Assembly: GCF_008386635.1 (NCBI RefSeq)
Contig: NZ_VUOE01000004.1
Coordinates: forward strand, 1 to 64,000
Direction of reading: 5' to 3'
Source of the DNA: Maribacter flavus
Lineage (GTDB): Bacteria; Bacteroidota; Bacteroidia; Flavobacteriales; Flavobacteriaceae
Length of the DNA stretch: 64,000 nucleotides
Shown here piece by piece: positions 33,940-42,801 of the stretch (position 1 is its first letter; each line of letters opens with the position of its first letter). The notes beneath the pieces were generated by a model, which saw only the letters and a list, made by a program, of their open reading frames with translations, had not been told where the DNA came from and did not search any database. A program made the position numbers and the translations under genes.

Positions 33940-34236
33940 ATGGGATTTCTGAGTAAAATAACGCGTTTACGAAAAAACAGAAGGTTCGAGTACAATCCTA
34001 GATTTTATGACGATAAGGGCAAAGGAAGCCCCTACCGGATAGAGCCCAAGTTTGATCAGTTTCGAAGTACCCTCAACAATCAACGGGGTTTGAAGAACAA
34101 GATCAGCAATGCCCTGGAAGATTCCCGAAGACAGGGCGATAGAAACGTAAAAATCCGATTCGTGATTATCTTGGCCATTCTCATTTTGATTTTCCTATAT
34201 ATAATTGATTTCGATCTCTCCATATTTTTTTCCTGA
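33940..34236 (+). CDS. Small basic protein with C-terminal membrane helix (riboflavin-synthase-beta-like by annotation habit)
   Basis: The 98-residue protein has a basic N-terminal half (MGFLSKITRLRKNRRFEYNPRF), a helix-prone middle and one C-terminal membrane helix (about 72-96, FVIILAILILIFLYIIDF). Relatives are often named riboflavin synthase beta because they sit beside ribH, but nothing in the sequence shows an enzyme. The start at 33940 follows the promoter box at 33927-33934; an upstream frame start would need that box inside the gene. It ends 3 bases before mutL. Confidence 0.8.
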   Translation: MGFLSKITRLRKNRRFEYNPRFYDDKGKGSPYRIEPKFDQFRSTLNNQRGLKNKISNALEDSRRQGDRNVKIRFVIILAILILIFLYIIDFDLSIFFS

Positions 34237-34238
34237 TA

Positions 34239-36083
34239 ATGGCGGATATTATTAGACTTTTACCCGATCACGTTGCCAACCAAATCGCAGCGGGAGAAGT
34301 AGTGCAACGACCGGCCTCCGTGGTAAAGGAGTTGCTGGAAAACGCCATTGACGCCCAATCGACCGACATAAAATTGATCGTAAAGGATGGGGGGAAAACC
34401 TTGATTCAAGTGGTGGACAATGGCATTGGCATGAGCGATACGGATGCCCGTTTGAGTTTTGAACGGCACGCTACCTCCAAAATCCAAAAGGCCGAAGACC
34501 TTTTTAACTTGCATACCAAAGGTTTTAGGGGCGAGGCATTGGCGTCCATAGCGGCCATTGCACACGTGGAAATGATGACACGTATCGCTGAGGATGAGGT
34601 AGGTACCCATATAAAAATTGAGGGCAGTAGGGTTATAAGTCAGGAAGTTGCCGTAGTGCCCAAAGGGACTTCCATGATGGTAAAAAATCTCTTTTTCAAT
34701 ATTCCGGCACGGCGTAATTTTTTGAAGTCGGATCAAGTGGAATTCAGGCATATTACGGATGAATTTCACAGGGTGGCTCTGGCGCATCCGCAGGTTTCGT
34801 TCAGTTTTTATAATAATGGCAGTGAGGTCTTTAATCTTCCTGCCAATGATTTTAGAAAGCGCATCGTTCAGATTTTTGGGCGAAAGACCAACGAGAAATT
34901 AGTACCTGTAAACGAGGAAACCCAGGTGGTGAAAATTACAGGATACGTCCAAAAGCCGGAATTTGCCAAAAAGAGTAGGGGGGAGCAGTTCTTTTTTGCC
35001 AATGATAGATTCATCAAGAGTCCATATTTGCACCACGCCGTTTTGGGCGCCTTTGAGGGATTGATAAAACCGGGAATGCATCCGGGTTATTTTATTTGTC
35101 TGGAAGTGGATCCGGCAACCATAGACATCAATATACACCCCACAAAGACCGAAGTTAAGTTCGATGACGAGCATACCCTGTACGCGTATTTAAAATCGAC
35201 CATAAAGCATAGTTTGGGCCAGTTCAATGTGGCCCCGTCCTTGGATTTTGAAAAGGACCAAAATTTGGAGACCCCATACGATTTTAGGGACAAAGCGGTA
35301 TCGCTGCCCAGTATAACGGTCGACTCCAGTTTTAATCCCTTTGAGAAATCGGGAACCAATAACGCATCCGGGTATTCCCGACAACCGAGTGCCAAGGGAT
35401 GGGAAAGCATTTACCACGGCTTGGAACGAAAATTGCCCCAGCGGGACATAGGTATCCTGGAAATGGAATCCGAAGGTATCAATAACACTATTTTTGATAC
35501 TTCGGTGGAAACCCAGGAATCTGTAACGACTACCTTTCAGCTACGAAAGAAATACATTGTTTCCACCATAAAGTCCGGGATGTTGATCATCAACCAGAGC
35601 AGGGCACACCAAAGGGTGCTTTACGAAAGGTTTTTAAAGAATATAACCATCAAGGAGGCGGTGAGCCAACAATTATTGTTCCCGCTGAATCTAAATTTTA
35701 CCCGGGGCGAAATATCCATACTGAAGGAAATAAAAGAAAGTCTTTGTGCGGTGGGATTTGTCTTTGGCGATATTACCCCCGAAACGGTGGAAGTGAAAGG
35801 CGTGCCCGTAGTGGTTACGGAAAGTGAGGTGCAAATGGTTATGGAACAGCTCATCTCAGATTTCCAAATGGAAGTTGCCGAAGATAGTTTTTCACAGGTG
35901 GATATGTTGGCAAAGACCTTGGCCAAGACCCTATCCGTTAAGACCGGGGAGGTGTTGGACGACCGTTCGCAGGTAGGTTTGGTAAACGACCTCTTTGCCT
36001 GCAAGGAAAGTGCCCTGAGCCCATTTAACAAACGTACCTATACCACGATTACAGAAACCGATATTGATAGAAAATTTATATAA
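34239..36083 (+). CDS. mutL: DNA mismatch repair protein MutL
   Basis: MutL links mismatch recognition by MutS to repair. The 614-residue protein has the N-terminal GHKL ATPase domain (VKELLENAIDAQST, DNGIGMSDTD, TSKIQKAEDLFNLHTKGFRGEALASI), a long linker and a C-terminal dimer domain. The endonuclease motif DQHAxxE of other MutL proteins is replaced by NQSRAHQ at about residue 455, and the C-terminal CPHGRP motif reads LSPFNK. It probably lacks nuclease activity, like E. coli MutL. It is followed on the same strand by two rhomboid protease genes without gaps. Confidence 0.95.
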   Translation: MADIIRLLPDHVANQIAAGEVVQRPASVVKELLENAIDAQSTDIKLIVKDGGKTLIQVVDNGIGMSDTDARLSFERHATSKIQKAEDLFNLHTKGFRGEALASIAAIAHVEMMTRIAEDEVGTHIKIEGSRVISQEVAVVPKGTSMMVKNLFFNIPARRNFLKSDQVEFRHITDEFHRVALAHPQVSFSFYNNGSEVFNLPANDFRKRIVQIFGRKTNEKLVPVNEETQVVKITGYVQKPEFAKKSRGEQFFFANDRFIKSPYLHHAVLGAFEGLIKPGMHPGYFICLEVDPATIDINIHPTKTEVKFDDEHTLYAYLKSTIKHSLGQFNVAPSLDFEKDQNLETPYDFRDKAVSLPSITVDSSFNPFEKSGTNNASGYSRQPSAKGWESIYHGLERKLPQRDIGILEMESEGINNTIFDTSVETQESVTTTFQLRKKYIVSTIKSGMLIINQSRAHQRVLYERFLKNITIKEAVSQQLLFPLNLNFTRGEISILKEIKESLCAVGFVFGDITPETVEVKGVPVVVTESEVQMVMEQLISDFQMEVAEDSFSQVDMLAKTLAKTLSVKTGEVLDDRSQVGLVNDLFACKESALSPFNKRTYTTITETDIDRKFI

Positions 36084-36830
36084 ATGAGCAGACTAACCGA
36101 GGCGATAAAGCACTTATTGATCATCAATATTTTATTTTTTGTTGCCACACAGATTTATGGGGACCAAATGTATCAATGGTTCTCGCTTTGGTTTCCAAAA
36201 AACGAGAATTTCGCAATCTGGCAAATTTTGACCCATATGTTCATGCATGGTGGGTTTATGCATATCCTCTTCAATATGTACGCCCTTTACGCATTTGGAA
36301 CACCCTTGGAGCGTATGTGGGGTCGAAATAAGTTTCTGTTCTTTTATTTTTCCGCGGGATTAGGGGCAGCCTTGCTCCATACCGGGGTCAACTATTATTA
36401 CTTTCAGGAAGGACTCAATGCCATCGTTAGTTCCGGAGTATCGGAAAGTTCTGTTATGGACATTGTTACTAGGGGGCAGTACAATACGGAGTGGTATAAC
36501 ATAGCTGGAAAATCAACTGTCGACAATTTTTTAAGCGCCTATCACACACCGGCCGTTGGTGCTTCCGGGGCCATTTATGGTGTATTGGTGGCCTTTGGGA
36601 TGTCCTACCCCAACAGTGAACTTTTCCTAATTTTTCTTCCGGTTCCCATCAAGGCAAAGTATTTCATTCCCGTATTGATCGGTTTGGATTTGTTTTCAGG
36701 GATTACGGGCTATGGAATTTTCGGACAGGGAATTGCACATTTTGCCCATGTTGGAGGTGCGCTTGTAGGTTTTATAATGATGTGGTATTGGAAAAAGAAT
36801 CAGTTTAACAATAATCGCTGGGACAGATAA
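36084..36830 (+). CDS. Rhomboid family intramembrane serine protease
   Basis: The 248-residue membrane protein has the rhomboid fold: about six membrane helices, WQILTHMFMHGGFMHILFNMYAL (N-terminal His-containing helix), a serine in VGASGAIYGVL, and the catalytic His in GIAHFAHVGGALVG. It cleaves membrane helices of substrates, which are unknown here. It starts one base after the mutL stop and overlaps the next rhomboid by one base. Two rhomboids after mutL recur in other flavobacteria. Confidence 0.92.
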   Translation: MSRLTEAIKHLLIINILFFVATQIYGDQMYQWFSLWFPKNENFAIWQILTHMFMHGGFMHILFNMYALYAFGTPLERMWGRNKFLFFYFSAGLGAALLHTGVNYYYFQEGLNAIVSSGVSESSVMDIVTRGQYNTEWYNIAGKSTVDNFLSAYHTPAVGASGAIYGVLVAFGMSYPNSELFLIFLPVPIKAKYFIPVLIGLDLFSGITGYGIFGQGIAHFAHVGGALVGFIMMWYWKKNQFNNNRWDR

Positions 36831-37705
36831 TGGCAGGATTCGATTTAAAATATCAATATGCACGCTTAAGTGTGGCCGAGAAGCTTATCGCGATCAACGT
36901 GGTGGTATATATTGTCAACGCACTTATTCCATTTCTATTTGGCTTCTCCAAAAATGCGATTGTCCAATGGTTTGAGCTGCCCAATGATTTCTTCGGGTTT
37001 TTGATGCAGCCCTGGTCCATTATTACGTATTCCTTTTTTCATGGCGGACTGGGACACTTGTTCTGGAACATGCTGCTTATTTTTTTTGTAGGCCGAATTT
37101 TTTTGAACCTTTTTGATGGTAGACGGTTTTTAAACGTATACTTTTTGGGCGTTATCCTTGGGGGCTTATTTTTTATGCTGGGCTATAACATATTTCCGGC
37201 ATTCTTCAACGTGAACGCCGCATTGATTGGCGCCTCGGCCGGTGCGAGTGCCATTCTTATCTTTATTTGCACCTATATTCCCAACCAGGAAGTACGGGTC
37301 ATTTTCTTCAATGTAAAGCTCTGGTATATTGGGGTATTCGTTATTTTGATGGATTTGATCCAACTGCCCACCAGCGGGAATGCAGGGGGGCATTTGGCCC
37401 ATTTGGGAGGTGCTTTGCTGGGATATCTGTACGCCAGTCAATTGTTCAAGGGCAATGATATAGGGGCCGGGTTTTCAAATTTTTTTGACAGTATTGCCAA
37501 TCTATTCAAGCACACCGAAAAAAAGGCTCCCTTAAAAACGGTATACAGGAACCAAAGTGCCCCTTCCAATAGAAGTACAACCGATTATGATGCCCAGAGC
37601 AAGCAGAAAAAAATTGATGCCATTTTGGACAAAATCAGCAAGTCCGGTTATGAAAGTCTTTCTAAAGCGGAAAAGGACTTTCTTTTTAAGGCAGGTAAGG
37701 AATAG
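36830..37705 (+). CDS. Rhomboid family protease with C-terminal cytosolic extension
   Basis: The 291-residue protein has six membrane helices with FFHGGLGHLFWNMLLIFFVG, the Ser in LIGASAGASAIL and the His in AGGHLAHLGGALLGY. A basic tail of about 75 residues (after residue 215) with KKIDAILDKISKSGYESLSKAEKDFLF is the C-terminal helix-turn-helix-like module of this subfamily. It overlaps the previous rhomboid by one base, so the two are translationally coupled. Substrate unknown. Confidence 0.9.
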   Translation: MAGFDLKYQYARLSVAEKLIAINVVVYIVNALIPFLFGFSKNAIVQWFELPNDFFGFLMQPWSIITYSFFHGGLGHLFWNMLLIFFVGRIFLNLFDGRRFLNVYFLGVILGGLFFMLGYNIFPAFFNVNAALIGASAGASAILIFICTYIPNQEVRVIFFNVKLWYIGVFVILMDLIQLPTSGNAGGHLAHLGGALLGYLYASQLFKGNDIGAGFSNFFDSIANLFKHTEKKAPLKTVYRNQSAPSNRSTTDYDAQSKQKKIDAILDKISKSGYESLSKAEKDFLFKAGKE

Positions 37706-37719
37706 ATTCAAATTGGCGT

Positions 37720-38736
37720 ATGACTCTCTGGGGTAAAACCGTTTACGGGTTAAATATTGTTTTTTCGTTGGCATTGCTATTGGCCTGTGTTGCACAATAC
37801 ATGAAATCGGCCACCCTTTCCTTCTTAAGCCTCCCTGTTCCCGTGTTGGTGATTTCAAACTTTTTATTTCTTTTATATTGGCTCATGGTCAAGCCAAAAA
37901 ATATATGGCTGTCCTTTGTCGTTTTGTTGGTTGGCTATTTTAGCTTGGGCTCTTTTGTTCAGTTCAATACCGGGGAGGCGTATGACGATAATGCCCTAAA
38001 AGTCATGAGTTTCAATATACAGGGGTTTGAAGGGTTTCCGCGGAATTATGACCGACCCATTGTTCCCGAAATTGCCGAGTTCATCCAAAAGGAAAATCCG
38101 GACATTCTATGTTTGCAGGAGTTTGGGTATTACGGTTTGCGGAATGAGGTTTTTACCAAGTATCCGTACAGTTTTACGAATTACGAGGTCGGTTCACATG
38201 AAAAGGGGGTCTTAATGGCCATCTACTCCAAATACCCGATTATCAATAAAGGTGATATTGAGTTTCAGAACTCCTTGAACGGGGCCAGTTTTGTGGATGT
38301 AGTGTACCAAAAGGATACCCTTCGCGTATACAATCTGCATTTGGAATCCTTAAAGGTGCGTCCCAGAAGCCTGAAAAGGGAGCGATCGGATAGATTATTG
38401 GGAAGATTGCGGAATTCCTTTGCGAAACAACAGGAACAGTCAGATTTGATCAGGCAACACATGAACGGGGTGGGGCATAGCAAAATTGTTTGTGCCGATA
38501 TGAACAATACCCAATATTCCTATGCCTATCAGGAGCTTAAACAGGATATGGCCGATACCTTCGTGGAAAAGGGAAACGGCTATGGTAGGACCATCAACTT
38601 TTGGAAATTCCCATTGCGAATCGATTTTATCTTGACCGACCCAAATATCGAGGTGTTGGGACATAAAAATTATAAGGTAAGTCTGTCCGATCACGAGCCC
38701 ATCATGGCCGTCCTACAGGTTGTTTCGGATAAATAG
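37720..38736 (+). CDS. Endonuclease/exonuclease/phosphatase family protein, membrane-anchored
   Basis: The 338-residue protein has two or three N-terminal membrane helices (residues about 10-75) and then an EEP domain. The domain carries VMSFNIQGFEG (metal-binding Asn), LQEFGYYG (Glu), VVYQ/LHLES, CADMNNTQYSYAY and SDHEPI with the catalytic His. The catalytic set looks complete. It probably acts on a phosphoester in the periplasm, for example lipid or sugar phosphate, but the target is unknown. Its 3' end overlaps the convergent DUF6122 gene by 24 bases. Confidence 0.87.
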   Translation: MTLWGKTVYGLNIVFSLALLLACVAQYMKSATLSFLSLPVPVLVISNFLFLLYWLMVKPKNIWLSFVVLLVGYFSLGSFVQFNTGEAYDDNALKVMSFNIQGFEGFPRNYDRPIVPEIAEFIQKENPDILCLQEFGYYGLRNEVFTKYPYSFTNYEVGSHEKGVLMAIYSKYPIINKGDIEFQNSLNGASFVDVVYQKDTLRVYNLHLESLKVRPRSLKRERSDRLLGRLRNSFAKQQEQSDLIRQHMNGVGHSKIVCADMNNTQYSYAYQELKQDMADTFVEKGNGYGRTINFWKFPLRIDFILTDPNIEVLGHKNYKVSLSDHEPIMAVLQVVSDK

Positions 38737-39033
38737 GCAGTCGGCCAGATCCGCCACCATGTGGATTAAAAAGGCGATACCCCAGATTCGGGTGGTTTTC
38801 CAAAAAAGCATCAAACAATACATAGCGATCGCCCAATAAGTGTGCAATGGGTGGAAGTTGATACTACATCTATCGGCATCAAAAATGGGCGAAGCCAAAA
38901 GATGATCTACATCCAGAACAATTCCCGCTAAAAGTATCAAAGCCACTTTCAACCGATGTTCCTTAAAAAAAAATAAGGCAACAAGTATGGGGACTATAAA
39001 ATGAATCCCGTAGTGTACCAAGAACCTAAGCAT
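38713..39033 (-). CDS. DUF6122 membrane protein
   Basis: The 106-residue protein has about three membrane helices and the motifs DVDHLLASPIFDADRCSINFHPLH and HMVADLADCLF, which match the Bacteroidota family DUF6122 (metal-binding-like His and Asp residues near helices; no function known). It overlaps the wbqC start by eight bases on the same strand and the EEP gene end by 24 bases in convergent orientation. Confidence 0.83.
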   Translation of the reverse strand: MLRFLVHYGIHFIVPILVALFFFKEHRLKVALILLAGIVLDVDHLLASPIFDADRCSINFHPLHTYWAIAMYCLMLFWKTTRIWGIAFLIHMVADLADCLFIRNNL

Positions 39034-39652
39034 CGGGCATGGATATTTCTATATCGGAAATATACCCGGCGGTGTTGGGACCTAAATTGAAAAGTACGTC
39101 TAGAATGCTCAGGTTGGGGATAAACCCATGTCGGTCTCCAAAAACCTGCACATATTCGGGAAATTCGTACGGCAACTCTTTTTTTGCATTTACCAAATAC
39201 CGATAATCTTTTTCATACTCAAGGGAATAGATATCCGTGAATTCATCCACAAAGTCCAATTGTAGGCAATCACAGATGGTTTGGATGGAAGCCAAATTGA
39301 AATCCAAGAGGAGCTCGAATTCCTTTTCGTACAAAGGTTTGATTTCATCTTCGTAAAACTCGAAAAACGGCGAAGTTCTGTAAGCAGTTTCCAAGGTTCT
39401 CCAATGCTGGCGTTGCCATGGATAGGAATTGTCCAGTTTCACATCCTTGTAGTACTGCCTGCCTGTGGCACCTTTGGTGTGCACGATGGGAATGCTTAAC
39501 AAATGTTTGCCCCTGTCCGTGCAGATATACGCCCGGTTCCTGTAGGTCTGTTTTTGATAGTTGTCCTGCATTTCCAGCACCACATTTTTAGCCTTTGTAT
39601 ACACACTTAAAAAAGCCACATTGGGAAAATAAGCAGGATGTAGTACGGTCAT
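39026..39652 (-). CDS. WbqC-like family protein
   Basis: The 208-residue protein opens with LHPAYFPNVAFLSVYTKA, the start of the WbqC family, and holds NRAYICTDRGKHLLSIPIVHT and YPWQRQHWRTLETAYRTSPFFEFYEDEIKPLY. In other bacteria WbqC homologues are linked to O-antigen or sugar-modification gene clusters, without a proven reaction. Its stop overlaps DUF6122 and its start is 12 bases from lepB. The position is conserved after lepB in flavobacteria. Confidence 0.85.
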   Translation of the reverse strand: MTVLHPAYFPNVAFLSVYTKAKNVVLEMQDNYQKQTYRNRAYICTDRGKHLLSIPIVHTKGATGRQYYKDVKLDNSYPWQRQHWRTLETAYRTSPFFEFYEDEIKPLYEKEFELLLDFNLASIQTICDCLQLDFVDEFTDIYSLEYEKDYRYLVNAKKELPYEFPEYVQVFGDRHGFIPNLSILDVLFNLGPNTAGYISDIEISMPDA

Positions 39653-39664
39653 GGGTGCCTGTGG

Positions 39665-41365
39665 TTATTTTTGGGCCTTTTTGCGTTTCCAAAACCAGTT
39701 GCCCACGAAATAGGCCGCCAAGAGAATCAGGAAGTACTTAAAATAGGATTGTGGTTCGCCATCCCCGTTTACGGTCGTAAAGATGCGGTCCCATCTGGGG
39801 CGCCATTTGGACATGGGTTCCGTAAAGTTGTCAAAACTCATCCATATGAAAATAGGCGTTCCTACGATATGGTTCTCTGGTACATAGCCCCACGCCCTGC
39901 TGTCTTCTGAATGGTCCCGGTTATCCCCCATCATCCAATAATAGTCCTGTTGAAAGGTATACGTGTCAGCAACTTCGCCATTGATCACTATTTGGTTGCC
40001 GTTCACGTCCAAGGTGTTGCCTTCGTACTCGCGGATAATCTTTTTGTACAGTGGCAGTGTTTTTAGATTCAGCGAAACTGTCGCTCCTTCCTTGGGTATA
40101 TAAATGGGACCCATTTGGCTGTAGTTCCAAGGGTAGTCCGGACTTTGGGGGAAAAGGTTAATGCCCCTTCTGCCTTTGGGGACTATTTGCCGAACTACGG
40201 AATCGATACCCGAGTCCTTACGCAAGGACGTTGCCATTTCATCCGTAAGGGGAACCAAGCGTTCCCGATCTGTTACCTCTTTAAGTGAAAGCCGATTGTT
40301 TCTTATGACATCCGCAGGGAAGCCTGAACTGCCCGTATAGAGTTCCAAACCGCCATCGGCCAGTTGGTTAAATCCTTTTAAATAGGGATTTATAGCTTGG
40401 GCCTGTTGTTGGTTGACGGGTCCTGAAATGTATTTTCTGGTGAAATCCGTAATTCCTAATTGGTCCAACAGTCTTGAGGATACTCCTTTTTGGGCGTAAA
40501 TGATATAATCATACTGAGGTTTGGCACTTCCGGGCAGTTCCAGCTGCTTGCCGTTTATGAATACATATCCATCGCGCACTTCCAGGGAATCCCCAGGAAT
40601 GCCCACGCAACGTTTTACGTAGTTGGATTTTTTGTCGATGGGTTTTTTCACCCCGGCTTCGGCCCTGAAGAATTGGCGAACGGTATCCGCCGGCCAACTA
40701 AAAACTACAATATCGTTCCGTTCAACCTTTGTAAATCCGGGCAATCGAAAATAGGGAAGCTGCGGTTTGTTCAAATAGGACTTTGTTCCTATGAGGGGAA
40801 GGGTGTCATGCACCATGGGTGCCGCCACCGTAGTCATGGGTGTCCGGGCTCCATAATGGAATTTGCTCACAAATAAAAAGTCGCCCACACGCAAGGTTCT
40901 TTCCAGAGATCCGGTGGGTATCACATACGGTTGAATAAAATACGTGTGCACCAAAGTGGCCGCCACTACGGCAAAAACAATGGAACTTACCCATTCGCCC
41001 AAGGCCGTGCCTGGATGGAGGCTCCTATTTTCGATATATTTTACGTCCAATGCATAGTTCACATAGAAGATATAAAAGCCTAGGGTCAATACGACCAACC
41101 AAGATTCCACGAGGCTGTTCCTGCCATAGCTCCGTATGGTCTCAACCCAGATTACAGGGAACATCAAGAGATTGATTATGGGAATGAACAACAAAATGAC
41201 CCACCATTTGGGCCTGTTGATAATCTGCATCAAAACGATGGCATTGTAGATGGGAACGATGGCCTCCCAGGGCTTGCGACCGGCCTTAACGTATAATTTC
41301 CAAGTTCCTAGAAAATGAATTACCTGTATTGCTAAGATGAAAATGATCCACTGTGTGCCATTCAT
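39665..41365 (-). CDS. lepB: Signal peptidase I, long Bacteroidota form
   Basis: LepB cleaves signal peptides at the inner membrane. The 566-residue form is longer than most. An N-terminal membrane region (residues about 5-105, DUF5684-like) precedes the anchoring helix. Catalytic Ser153 lies in PTGSLERT and Lys251 in NYVKRCVGIPGDSLEV; the box MMGDNRDHSEDSRAWG closes the domain. A long insertion between the two catalytic blocks is typical of the phylum. It lies in the parA-parB-DUF5683-dapB-lepB-wbqC run. A 15-base sequence found upstream of acs also occurs just upstream of this gene. Confidence 0.93.
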   Translation of the reverse strand: MNGTQWIIFILAIQVIHFLGTWKLYVKAGRKPWEAIVPIYNAIVLMQIINRPKWWVILLFIPIINLLMFPVIWVETIRSYGRNSLVESWLVVLTLGFYIFYVNYALDVKYIENRSLHPGTALGEWVSSIVFAVVAATLVHTYFIQPYVIPTGSLERTLRVGDFLFVSKFHYGARTPMTTVAAPMVHDTLPLIGTKSYLNKPQLPYFRLPGFTKVERNDIVVFSWPADTVRQFFRAEAGVKKPIDKKSNYVKRCVGIPGDSLEVRDGYVFINGKQLELPGSAKPQYDYIIYAQKGVSSRLLDQLGITDFTRKYISGPVNQQQAQAINPYLKGFNQLADGGLELYTGSSGFPADVIRNNRLSLKEVTDRERLVPLTDEMATSLRKDSGIDSVVRQIVPKGRRGINLFPQSPDYPWNYSQMGPIYIPKEGATVSLNLKTLPLYKKIIREYEGNTLDVNGNQIVINGEVADTYTFQQDYYWMMGDNRDHSEDSRAWGYVPENHIVGTPIFIWMSFDNFTEPMSKWRPRWDRIFTTVNGDGEPQSYFKYFLILLAAYFVGNWFWKRKKAQK

Positions 41366-41374
41366 GATGTATAC

Positions 41375-41390
41375 TTTTTACGCGATAATC
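41375..41390. promoter_or_regulatory. Shared upstream motif, copy 1 (lepB)
   Basis: TTTTACGCGATAATC lies nine bases before the lepB start codon and recurs exactly at 49277-49291 before acs. It may be a shared operator or a repeated element; the chance of a 15-base match is low but not zero. Confidence 0.35.
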
Positions 41391-41461
41391 GATATTTAAT
41401 GCTCCCGCTAGGAACGTAATTTGATTGTATCTGTCTATTGAATATTCGTTTGTTACTTATT

Positions 41462-42163
41462 TTAACCCAGGTTTAACACGTCCTTCATTGTGAAAACCCC
41501 TGTCTTTCCAAGAATCCATTCCGCAGCAATGACGGCTCCCAAAGCAAATCCCTCGCGGTTGTGTGCGGTATGTTTTATCTCAATACTATCTACAGCGCTA
41601 GCGTATTCCACGGTGTGGGTACCCGGCGTATCCCCGATTCTCTTGGCCGTAATCGCTATTTGATGATTCCCGGGTTCGTCCAGCTTCCAATTTTTGTAAT
41701 CGGTATGGGCAATGATTCCTTCCGCCAAGGTAATGGCCGTGCCACTGGGTGCGTCCAATTTTTGGGTATGGTGAATTTCCTCCAACGAAACGGAATACTG
41801 GGCAAGGTTTTTCATCATTTTGGCCAAATATTCGTTTAGTTCAAAAAAGATGTTTACCCCTAAACTGAAGTTGGAGGCATAGATAAAGGCTCCTTTTTGC
41901 TCCTTACAATGTTGGACAACCGACCCGAATTTGTCAAGCCAACCTGTGGTTCCAGAGATGACGGGAATCTTATTGTCAATACAATTTAGTATGTTTTCGT
42001 AAGCGGCATCCGGAGTACTAAAATCGATGGCTACATCGATCTTTGAGAAATCTACCTCTGTGGTTCCCACATCGATTTTGGCTACGATTTCATGTCCTCT
42101 CTCAACGGCCAACCGCTCTATCATTTTTCCCATTTTTCCGTAACCGAAAAGTGCAATCTTCAT
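41462..42163 (-). CDS. dapB: 4-hydroxy-tetrahydrodipicolinate reductase
   Basis: DapB reduces the lysine and diaminopimelate precursor in the cytoplasm. The 233-residue protein has the N-terminal Rossmann motif GYGKMGKMIERL, the EIHHTQKLDAPSGTA catalytic block and the AHNREGFALGAV segment. It has the compact size seen in Bacteroidota. It lies two bases after DUF5683 and 96 bases before lepB, all on the minus strand. Diaminopimelate synthesis fits the cell-wall theme of the window, though the position is shared with many relatives. Confidence 0.95.
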   Translation of the reverse strand: MKIALFGYGKMGKMIERLAVERGHEIVAKIDVGTTEVDFSKIDVAIDFSTPDAAYENILNCIDNKIPVISGTTGWLDKFGSVVQHCKEQKGAFIYASNFSLGVNIFFELNEYLAKMMKNLAQYSVSLEEIHHTQKLDAPSGTAITLAEGIIAHTDYKNWKLDEPGNHQIAITAKRIGDTPGTHTVEYASAVDSIEIKHTAHNREGFALGAVIAAEWILGKTGVFTMKDVLNLG

Positions 42164-42165
42164 AC

Positions 42166-42801
42166 TTAAAATTTTATGGTTAGGGCCATCCCGTAGGTGG
42201 GGTTGTTGGAAACGGCGTTCAGGTCAAGATACGGTTCAAAATCCAGGGCCAGATTGTTATCGATATTGAATTGCTTTAAGTGCGCATCCACATTGGCATC
42301 GATAATGTTCAAGCTATAGGCCACGATTGATAAAACCAACCAAAGGTCCCGGTCGCGCTGAAAACGTTCCTGTTGGTTTTCCAAATCACCATCGTCCAAA
42401 AAGGGAAAAACACCTTCGCCATTAAATTCATCGTCCGTAAACCCGGCCTGCCTTCTTTTAAAGGCCGTCCTGAAACGTTTGTAGTTATCGTTGTTCCAAG
42501 TATAGGCATAAACGCTTCCACCAATAGCTCCCCAAACAAGCGGAACCTTCCAATAGCGCTTGTTGTAGATTTGGCCCAGACCGGGCAGCACCGCAGAATA
42601 AAATGCGGCCTTGCTAGGAGCCAACGGATTTATATTCCTTGTTTTCTTGACGGTTAGGGAGTCGTCCATGATTAAGACATCCGTACTAAGTGCGTTGGAA
42701 ATGGAGTCCGTTGCTTTTTCCTCCGGTTGCTCTTCCTCTTGGGAATAGGACGTTACGGTCAAAAAAAACAACAGGGAGAGTATTGAAAAGTGTTTATGCA
42801 C
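42166..42801 (-). CDS. DUF5683 membrane-associated protein
   Basis: The 211-residue protein has a signal peptide (MHKHFSILSLLFFLTVTSYS), an acidic low-complexity stretch (about 20-30) and the DUF5683 core AFYSAVLPGLGQIYNKRYWKVPLVWGAIGGSVYAYTWNN with two membrane helices. The function of the family is unknown. It overlaps parB by eight bases and is two bases from dapB. Its place inside the par-dap-lep run is conserved. Confidence 0.88.
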   Translation of the reverse strand: MHKHFSILSLLFFLTVTSYSQEEEQPEEKATDSISNALSTDVLIMDDSLTVKKTRNINPLAPSKAAFYSAVLPGLGQIYNKRYWKVPLVWGAIGGSVYAYTWNNDNYKRFRTAFKRRQAGFTDDEFNGEGVFPFLDDGDLENQQERFQRDRDLWLVLSIVAYSLNIIDANVDAHLKQFNIDNNLALDFEPYLDLNAVSNNPTYGMALTIKF

